Positions 56,340 through 64,000 of a stretch of 64,000 bases of DNA are shown here, piece after piece. This DNA is from Rana temporaria (Eukaryota; Chordata; Amphibia; Anura; Ranidae): assembly GCF_905171775.1 (NCBI RefSeq), contig NC_053496.1:180019759-180083758 (forward strand), written 5' to 3'. A program made the translations under genes and the position numbers. The number at the start of each line of letters is the position of its first letter. Within the stretch, counting starts at the first letter, position 1. The notes beneath the pieces were generated by a model that worked only from the letters and a program-made list of their open reading frames with translations, did not search any database and had not been told where the DNA came from.

Positions 56340-57540
56340 CCACTTCCATACCGGGCCTATTCTGTCACTTCTCTCCTACATTTAAAAATCTTAATTGTTT
56401 TGCTAGAAAACTACTCAGGACCCCCAAACATTATGGCCCAGATTCTCAAAGGCGTTACGACGGCGCAACACCATTTGCGCCGTAGTAACTCCTTATCTGG
56501 CCCCGGGTATCTATGCGACTGATTCTTAGAATCAGTTACGCATAGATACCCATTAGATCTGACAGGCGTAAGGCTCTTACGCTGTCAGATCTTAAAAGTA
56601 ATTTTTTTTCCCGCCGCTAGGTGTCGCATCGTCGTTTTCCCCGTCGTCTATGCAAATGAGGTAATTACGCGAGATTCCCGAACATACGCGCGGTCGACAC
56701 TGAGAATTTACGTAGTTTCCGTAGCGTACGCGACGCGTAAGGTTGCCCCTGCTATTAGGAGGGGGCAACCAATGTTAAGTATGGCCGTCGTTCCCGCGTC
56801 GAATTTAAAAAAAATTACGTCGTTTGCGTAAGACGTCCGTGAATGGCGCTGGACGCCATTTACGTAAACGTCTAAGCAAATGACGTCGGGGCGACGTCAT
56901 TTAGCGCAATGCACGTCGGGTAATTTACCTGATGGAGCATGCGCAGTACTCTCGGCGCGGGAGCGCGCCTAATTTAAATGGTGCCCGCCCCATTTGAATT
57001 GGGCGGGCTTGCGCCGAGCGATTTAACGATACACCGCCGCAAGTTTACAGGTAAGTAATCTGAGAATCAGGCTGTAAACCTGTAAACCTGCGGCGGTGTA
57101 ACGTAAATCACATACGTTACGCTGCCCAGGAGCAACGTAAATGTATGAGAATCTGGGCCTATATGTTTTTTTAGCAAAGACTCTAGGGAATAAAATAACG
57201 GTTGTTACAATTTTTTTACGCCACACGATATTTGCGCAGCAATTTTTTAAACGTATTTGTTTTTTTGGAACAGTTTTTAATGAATTAAAAAATAAAACAG
57301 TAAAGTTAGCCCATTTTTTTTTGTATAATGTGAAAGATAATGTTACACCGAGTACATAGATACCTAACATGTCACGCTTTAAAATTGCGCACACTTGTGG
57401 AATGATGGCAAATTTTGGTACTTAAAAATCTCCCTAGGCGACGCTTTAATTTTTTTTAGAGGTACAGAGGAGGTCTTGGGCTATAATTGTTGCTCTTGCT
57501 CTAACGCAAGCAGCGATACCTCACATGTGGTTTCAGCACC
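56340..57540. repeat. Interspersed repeat CCATACCGGGC, split by a palindromic element
   Basis: 56340-56434 and 57160-57540 together match 31207-31420 and part of 28680-29300 (ACGCTTTAATTTTTTT, GGTATCGC-type segments). The 725-bp element sits between. Confidence 0.7.
56435..57159. mobile_element. Palindromic element of the GGGCCAGATTC family, copy 6
   Basis: GGCCCAGATTCTCAAAGG to GAGAATCTGGGCC, TAT at 56432-56434 and 57160-57162; core TTACGTCGTTTGCGTAAG near 56815; ATGCAAAT at 56650-56657. Confidence 0.88.
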
Positions 57541-57544
57541 CTGA

Positions 57545-58620
57545 TGTTTAGGCAGGATTGCTATTAAATGTATCTGCCATGTGATAGTTGCCTTGGCCAA
57601 CTGTTAGGAGGTCAATTGGTTTCCCCCTTAATTCCGGAATTGCTGCTGTTTTCTCTTCTGTCGCTTGACTGTCCGGATATCTGGTGACATTAGATAAGAC
57701 AAGAGCATTGCCAGGACAGATTAGGAATGAATGGGGTGTCTCAGCCAATGGGCAGGAATTTTCTTGGGTCCCTTGGCCTGCTGGGAGAACCTATTTATTT
57801 GGGTGGAGTCAGGTGATCGGGGTTTTGTGCCTCCTGGATGGCTGTCTGGGTGGACGTGTGTTGTATTTCCCCCGGGCTGCTAGGCCAGAAACCTAAGGCC
57901 TTGCCCGAGAACATCTGGCTACTAGGCTGTCTGAGGGCCTATCCAGAAGCAGGAAAGCAGTGTAGGGTTGGGACTGCGGGCTTGTAGTTCAACCAGAAGT
58001 AACCGTTACGCCGGCCGGGGAACCAATCATGGTGAGAGGTAGAAGGAAAGCTTTCGCCACTAAGGGACCATCCACTTTGCTACCGGAGTCCATTGTGAGT
58101 AAGCTGAGGCCAGTACCAGAGCAGACTTCTTGCCAGCCGGGGACGGTGAAGAAGTGGGAAAACTACAGTAGGTCAGGGACCCAGCGGGACAGCAGAGGTG
58201 ACGCTTGTGGAGTGCCAAGCCAGGGACCTAAATTGTCAGCAGGGGTGAAGCTTGAGAAGTATCTGGAGTGCCAAGCCAGGGACCCAGCAGAGAAGCGGGG
58301 GTGACGCTTTAGGACGATCCAGGAGTGCTACAGTGAAAGAGCTCAGGGGATCTAGTGGCTAGTGAGAGAGACTGAGTGAAGACCCACAGTGAGTGAGTGT
58401 GGGGTAAAGAGAACTGTTCGTGTTGCAAATAGTTGAATAACTTTACCGTTAGTAACAGCTACAAGATTGTTGCCATACGGGACAGTGGTCCTACCTATAC
58501 AGAAGTGGTGTCCAGCTGGAGGCCTCCACCTGTGTAGCTGTCTACCTATAGAAATCTCGGAGTCTGCTAATTATCTTTGCATCTACCCAAGAGTCTCCTG
58601 GCCCTAATCCTTTCTATATA
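57545..58620. other. Unclassified, possible retroelement remnant
   Basis: G+A-rich plus-strand stretch with ATGGTGAGAGGTAGAAGGAA and repeated CAAGCCAGGGACC; several short frames without known domains. No terminal repeats found. Confidence 0.3.
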
Positions 58621-58626
58621 TATATA

Positions 58627-59490
58627 TGGAGCCCATCACTGGCCATGAGGAGGAGAACCAAGATGGCAGCAATAGAGATATTCTTTGTGATAGCTTCATG
58701 TGTCTATAAAATATAAGCCGACATACAATGAGGAACCAAACCTTCTGGACTTCTCACCAATGGTTCCCCAATGGATCCTTCTCACCAATGGATCTCCAAT
58801 GGATCCTTCTCACCAATGGTTCCCCAATGGATCCTTCTTACCAATGGATCTCCAATAGATCCTTCTTAACAATGGATCTCCAATGTATCCTTCTCACCAA
58901 TGGACCGCCAATGGACGACTCTCTATGATCTATGCCTATTCCAATCACCAATCTTCCAAGAATGATGGTCATTTGTCGCCAAAAAAATGGACTCAGAAGA
59001 GAACATTGTAAAAAGTGGAGCTTTTATAAATATGTATTTATTTTTTATTACAGGTATTTATTACAAATGAACACACAATAAAATGAAGCTTTAATGGAAA
59101 CCAAATCTTGCATAATTAAAGTGAAAAATATTTCGATTTTATTTTTAATTATACGTAGTCTGGGCCAATGAAAAGCCATTTTCCACAGGTAAGCAAATAA
59201 AGAGCAATTCCATACAGCAGCAGCCAATTGCAACTTATAAAAAGGTCAATTGATGCGGAAGAAGTCCTGATTGGGTTGGATGTTCCATTATTCGCCTCAG
59301 CTATGTTTTGCCATTGCCTCATTGGTGTATTGTTACGGTTGTATCGGCATTGTCATGGTTTCCATTGTGTTACCCACCCTTGTTGCCTATCTGCTGTCAG
59401 GATTGCTCATGTGTTGCCCATGTGTTGCCATATTGCCCATGGATTACCACAATTAGTGTGTCGTTGGAATGGGTGTGTTTTCTGAGGGAC
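58627..59490. other. 3' flank of the 13-finger exon, paralogous to 17980-19440
   Basis: Shares AACCAAGATGGCAGC, GAACATTGTAAAAAGTGGAG and TTGGATGTTCC in order with the other flank. AATAAA signals on the minus strand (about 59035-59050) could end the ZNF-C transcript. A 30-bp array sits at 58735-58915. Confidence 0.6.
58735..58915. repeat. 30-bp tandem repeat CTCACCAATGGATCTCCAAT
   Basis: Six units of CTTCTCACCAATGGWTCYCC plus AATGGATC. The paralogous position (about 18130-18150) has a single ACCAATGGATTCCAATG. Confidence 0.9.
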
Positions 59491-59496
59491 CATATA

Positions 59497-60660
59497 CAGT
59501 GGAACCTCGGATTACGAGTATAATCCGCTGCAGGAGACTGCTCGTAATCCAATGTACTTGCATATCAAAGCGAGTTTCCCCCATAGAAGTCAATGGAAAC
59601 GAAAATAATTAATTCCACATTGACTTCTATTGCCTGCAATACCACATGTGGCCTGAGGTGGGGGGCGCTGGAGAGCCTCAAACACCCGGAAAGGCCAGAG
59701 GACAGCTCGGCTGAACTCGGAAAGGCTTGGGAACAGAGGGTCAGATTCAGATACAATTGCGTATCTTTTGGCCGGCGTAGCGCATCCCATTTGCACTACG
59801 CCAACGTAACATAGTGAGGCAAGTACAGTATTCACAAAGCACTTGCTCCGAAAGTTACGTCGGCGTAGCGCAAATGGGCCGGCGTAACCCCGCCTAATTT
59901 AAAGTAGGCATGTAGTGGGCGGGCTACATTTAAATTAACCGTGACCCCATGTAAATGAGGGCCGTTCGTACGGCGCATGCGCGCGCATGCTCAGAATCAC
60001 GTCGCAAATACTCCCTACGAAACGACGTCGGCTCAATGCTTTCGACGTGAACGTAACCTACGCCCAGCCCCATTCACTTGCGCTTACGCAAACGACGTAA
60101 AATACGACGGCTGTTCCGTCGTCCATACCTTGCATGGGCTGCGCCATCTTTTTGGTGGTTTATCTTGACGCCGGCATAGTGCTTACGTAAACGGCGTATC
60201 TTACTGCGACGGGCGTACGCACATTCGTGAATCGGCGTATCTTGCTCATTTACATATTCTAGGCGTAAATCCACGTACACACCCCTAGCGGCCAGCGTAA
60301 ATATGCACATAAGATACGACGGCGTAGGAGACTTACGTCGGTCGTATCTTGGCCAAATTTAAGCGTATCTGGTTTCCAGAATATGCTTAAATATACGACG
60401 GCACATCTACTGATACGCCGTCGTAAGTCTACCTGAATCCGGCTAAGAGTATTTACAAGGCTTTCCGAACGGTTCCCATTGGCTCCGGTGCCCCCAGGCC
60501 CCCCCCCTCAGGCCAAACACGGTACTGCACACCGTTTTCGCTTGAATCCTGCTCATATTGCGAGAAAACACTCACAAACCCAGTCAGGATTTTTCAAAAT
60601 ACAGTGCTTGTATTGCGAAACGCTCGTTAACCGTGTTACTCGCAATCCGAGGTTCCGCTG
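59497..60660. mobile_element. TcMar-type element CAGTGGAACCTCGGATTAC with nested insertion
   Basis: Ends CAGTGGAACCTCGGATTACG and its complement (GCAATCCGAGGTTCCGCTG), TA at 59495-59496 and 60661-60662. Without the nested 59737-60442 it is about 460 bp and non-coding. Confidence 0.85.
59737..60442. mobile_element. Palindromic element of the GGGCCAGATTC family, copy 7 (reverse), nested
   Basis: GGGTCAGATTCAGATAC to CTACCTGAATCCGG; core complement CTTACGCAAACGACGTAA near 60085. CTCF-like complement near 60285 is weak. Confidence 0.8.
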
Positions 60661-60827
60661 TAACTAAAATTCATTCCCTGAAGACACATAGCACTCAAAT
60701 CACAATTTAGTATTTTTAGGGCAACGCCTGAGTATCTACCCACCTAGATAATCTGAGGTTGAGGACAAAAGTTTCCTGGTATACCCATCTCTCTAGATTT
60801 TCTAGGTCTACAAACCTATCAAGCCTG

Positions 60828-62251
60828 TTACGAGGGTTTCCCACTCTCCCCGCCCTTCCCACTCCCCTTGCCCTTCCCACTCCCCTCGCCCTGCAAGCCA
60901 GTGTGAATTTTCTGATGTCTGACAAAGTCTACTCTCCGAATAAAAGATTTCTCGCACTCCGAACACGGAAAAGGACGCACTCCCGTGTGAATTGTCCGGT
61001 GTCTATCAAGGCCTCCTTTTTCGTAAAACTTTTTCCCACAATCTACACATGAAAAGGGACGCACGTCCGCGTGACGCCGCTGGTGTCTATCAAGGCTTAC
61101 TTTCTCAGTGAAGCATTTCTCGCACTCGGAGCATGAATAGGGACGCTCACCTGTGTGATATCTCTGGTGTCTAAGAAGGCTGGCTTTCTGGCTGAAACAT
61201 CTCCCGCACTCCGAGCATGAAAAAGGACGCTCCCCCGTGTGAATTTTCTGGTGCGTAAGAAGGTTTCCTTTGCAAGTGAAACCTTTTCCACACTCTGAGC
61301 ATGGATAGGGATAGTCGCCAGTGTGAATTCTCTGATGTGAAAGAAAGTCTGCTTTCAGAACAAAACATTTCCCGCACTCTGGACATGTATGGGGACGCTC
61401 ACCCGTGTGAATTCCTTGGTGTCTAAGGAAGGAGGTTTTCTGAGCAAAGCATTTCCCACACTCTGAACACGAATAGGGACGCTCACCCGTGTGACTTCTC
61501 TGGTGTACAAGAAGGTATGATTTCTTTATGAAACATTTCCCGCACTCTGAACAGGAATAGGGGCGCTCCCCCGTATGTACTTTCTGATGCCTAAGAAAGT
61601 CTACTCTCTTAGGGAAACTTTCTCCGCATTCTGAACATGAATATTGACGTTCCCCTGTGTGAATTCTTTGGTGTGTAAGAAGTTTTTGTTTATTACTGAA
61701 ACTTTTCCCGCACTCTGGACATAAATAGGGACGCTCACCCGTGTGACATCTCTGGTGTGAAACCAGGCTTGCTTTCTGATTGAAACACTTCCCGCACTCT
61801 GACCATGAATAGGGTTGCTCGCCCGTGTGACTTTTCTGGTGACTAAGAAATTCTTCTTTCCTAGTGAAAGATTTCCCGCACTCTGGACACGAATAGGGAC
61901 GCTCACCCGTGTGACTTTTCTCATGTCTAAGAAGGGCACTGTTTTTAGTGAAAAGTTTCCCGCACACTGAACATGACAATGAATTCTCTCCTGTGTGAGC
62001 TCCTTCGTGTCTTGAGGACGATTCCTTGGGATTAGATGGATCTGTTGATCTCTCCGTACATTGAGATCTTAGATGAGTATCTGAAGGTACATCATGTGAT
62101 ACATCAGAAGACTCCTGAGGATTGGAGGGATCGATTGATCTCCGTGTATTCTGAGTAATAAAGTTTTCTCCCGAAAATTGTGTGATGTCATCATTTGCAT
62201 TGCAATTTAAATTAGGATTTCCTTCAGAGATAGTCGGGAGATCGAATCCAC
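60828..62251 (-). CDS. ZNF-C terminal exon: 13 C2H2 fingers
   Basis: Acceptor TTGTTTTCCAACAG before 62251; begins GT-GGA-TTC in the family phase and stops at 60828. The spacer of about 90 residues (GENFITQNTRRSIDPSNPQE) is related to that of the 15-finger exon. Thirteen fingers follow, LSCSVCGKLF to FPCSECEKSF..HQKIHTG, then a Gly/Lys/Ser tail (LQGEGSGKGKGSGKGG) made by a short repeat. Finger 3 reads YSWSECGKCF: its first zinc ligand Cys is Trp, so it probably does not fold. All other ligands are present. The upstream exons must lie right of 64000. Nuclear DNA-binding protein; KRAB status unknown. Confidence 0.92.
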
Positions 62252-62469
62252 CTGTTGGAAAACAATTTTGTATACGTTTTAGAAGTGTTCTTCATACCTT
62301 ACATTCAGAAATCATACGTGTTGATCTAGGACTAAACATCTGACCACAAATGTTGAGTTTGCATTCGATAATCTGTTGCTGTGGTCTCTCAATATGAGAT
62401 CCGAAAAGCTGTCCATACAAGTAAAGCAGGATATCGATAGGCTGAGAAATCAAACCTAAACCATCACAG

Positions 62470-63616
62470 CAGGGGCGTCAGGAGGGGGGGGGGGCTATGG
62501 GGGCTGGAGCCCTGAATAGCCCCGAGTCTCAGTCATGCAGTTCTCCATTGTTAGCCCTGAGCGAGCGGCGTCCGCAGGGACCGATCTGATCCTGAGTGCC
62601 ATAGCAGGTCCCCCCTTCTGGAGCCTGCGCAACGCCTATGATGGACGTCCCACTGGTCCAATGCCGGAACCGCGAGACGTGCGACGTCCATCATAGGCGC
62701 TGCAGGCTCCAGAAGGCTGGAATTACAATGCGGCCGCCACGCCACATCCCTGCTCGGCGCTCACCGGCTCCTCCTCTGATGACTGACTGCCTGCTGTGAC
62801 ACTGCACACAATGGCTGAGCTGAGGTAGGTCAGACAGTGTATGTAAATGTCAGTGTAGGTAAGTCAGTGTATGTAGGTCAGTGTAGGTAGGTCACTACCG
62901 TCAGTGTAGGTAGGTCAGTGTACGTAGGTCACTACCGTCAGTGTATGTAGGTCAGATAGGTAGATGTAGGTAGGTCACTGCCGTCAGTGTAGGTAGGTCA
63001 CTACCGTCAGTGTAGGTAGGTCAGTGTATGTAGGTCAGGTAGGTAGGTCAGTGCCATCAGTGTATGTATGTCACTACCGTCAGTGTATGTAGGTCAGTGT
63101 AGGTAGGTCTGTGTAGGTAGGTCCCTACCGTCAGTGTATGTAGGTCAGGTAGGTAGATGTAGGTAGGTCAGTGTATGTAGTTCACTACCATTAGTGTATG
63201 TAGGTCAGGTAGGTCAGTGTATGTAGGTCACTACCGTCAGTGTATGTAGATGTAGGTAGGTCAGTGTATGTAGATCACTACCATCAGTGTATGTAGGTCA
63301 GGTAGGTCAGTGTATGTAGGTCACTACCATCAGTGTATGTAGGTCAGTGTATGTAGGTCACTACCGTCAGTGTATGTAGGTCAGGTAGGTAGGTCGGGTA
63401 GGTCAGTGTAGGTAGGTCACTACCGTCAGTGTAGGTAGGTGTATGTAGGTCACTACTGTCAGTGTATTTAGGTCACTACCGTCAGTTTATGTAGGTGAAG
63501 TAAGTCACGGCCCAGCCCAAAAAAAAGCCTGCGTCACATACAGAATCTCCCCCCGTTTCCGGCCTTGGACTTCGGGCTGAAGCCCCTGGTCTTTTTTCCC
63601 CCTAGCAACGCCCCTG
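62470..63616. mobile_element. hAT element CAGGGGCGTCAGG, 1147 bp, with internal minisatellite
   Basis: Ends CAGGGGCGTCAGGAGG and CCTAGCAACGCCCCTG, exact 8-bp CATCACAG at 62462-62469 and 63617-63624. Inverted GCCTATGATGGACGTC / GACGTCCATCATAGGC near 62630-62700. No transposase. Confidence 0.92.
62820..63505. repeat. GTAGGT-based tandem repeat inside the hAT element
   Basis: Irregular mixture of GTCAGTGTATGTAGGTCA, GTAGGTAGGTCA and CTACCGTCAGTGTATGTAGG units. Confidence 0.92.
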
Positions 63617-64000
63617 CATCACAGAGACACCAGAAATGTAAGGAGAGGCCAAATCAACGATGCGGCAGAAGCTTAAAAAGAAGGAATGATCTGGTGAGCT
63701 CAGCATCACCGAAAGGCCTGGAGAAGACCTGGACAACCTCAGAAGACAACCGTGCTGAAGGATTGAAGAATTCCTTTAATGGTGAAGATAAACTCCTCCA
63801 TGACGTCTAGCCAAGTGAAGAACGCTCTCCAGGTGGTCGGAGCGTCATTGTCAAAGTCTACAACCAAGAGAAGAAGAACTTTCATAAAAGTTAATACAGA
63901 GGGTTCACCACAAGGTTCCTAGAAAGGTCAGGAAAAAACTTTGCCTGGAAAACTTCCCCAAAATCTTGTTCAGCTCTGGAAAATATTGTTCTCAAATTCA

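Larger units (their letters stand above)
62420..64000 (+). mobile_element. Tc1-type element, interrupted by a hAT and cut by the window edge
   Basis: 63625-64000 encodes on the plus strand, with frame breaks, a Tc1 N-terminal part (KTWTTSEDNRAEGLKNSFN, then SSQVKNALQVVGASLSKSTT-like and YRGFTTRFL-like segments). The sequence before 62470 (GAGAAATCAAACCTAAACC) joins it once the hAT element is removed. Left limit approximate. Confidence 0.65.

Noticed and set aside
62820..63505. Interstitial telomere-like sequence
   Set aside because: Units are GTAGGT/GTATGT mixtures, not TTAGGG, and they lie within a hAT element.

Overview
The window reads as vertebrate nuclear DNA, almost certainly from an anuran amphibian and most likely a ranid-type (neobatrachian) frog. 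The evidence is the gene family, whose modules (MxKDxSHxTERIL first exon, xYxVVKK exon, VPIRCQDVTVYFS KRAB exon, NPPERCPRPLYSRDSTQE linker, KVEVK acidic exon, one large C2H2 exon) are those of frog KRAB zinc-finger genes, and a very dense load of short palindromic DNA transposons. There is no prokaryotic signal; GT-AG introns with matching phases run throughout. All genes are models built by eye from splice sites and frame; none was checked against transcripts.

Every recognisable gene lies on the minus strand. ZNF-A (about 6.8-11.5 kb) is a complete model with 5' UTR exon, six coding exons and 802 aa. Its linker exon has expanded to twelve 102-bp units, and it is followed by three tandem copies of the terminal finger exon (6.8-7.5, 2.4-3.0 and 0-0.5 kb). 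ZNF-B has a 5' UTR exon at 56 kb, a KRAB region gutted by deletion at 53.2 kb and intact linker/acidic exons at 52.4-53.0 kb. The only phase-compatible terminal exon in the window is the 15-finger exon at 21.2-22.7 kb, so ZNF-B would have a roughly 30 kb last intron. ZNF-C shows only its 13-finger terminal exon (60.8-62.3 kb); its 5' exons lie beyond the right edge.

Inside the presumed ZNF-B intron are two further minus-strand genes: a two-exon MADF-domain gene (27.5-30.1 kb) and a five-exon Myb/SANT-like gene (38.2-45.2 kb). Both resemble the DNA-binding partner proteins of PIF/Harbinger transposons, and the window is full of short elements with Harbinger-like 3-bp TTA/TAA target duplications.

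The rest is transposons and tandem repeats. Tc1/mariner relics lie at 3.05-6.51, 31.6-32.7, 42.3-42.8 and 62.4-64.0 kb. At least ten hAT-type elements have exact 8-bp target duplications. Seven copies of a roughly 700-bp palindromic family carry octamer and CTCF-like motifs. About a dozen minisatellite arrays have units of 24, 26, 31, 32, 34, 35, 39, 42, 64 and 73 bp. Nesting is common, and excising the insertions from the 3.05-6.51 kb Tc1 gives about its expected original length. Two paralogous 3' flanks (18.0-20.9 and 58.6-59.5 kb) each grew a different minisatellite.
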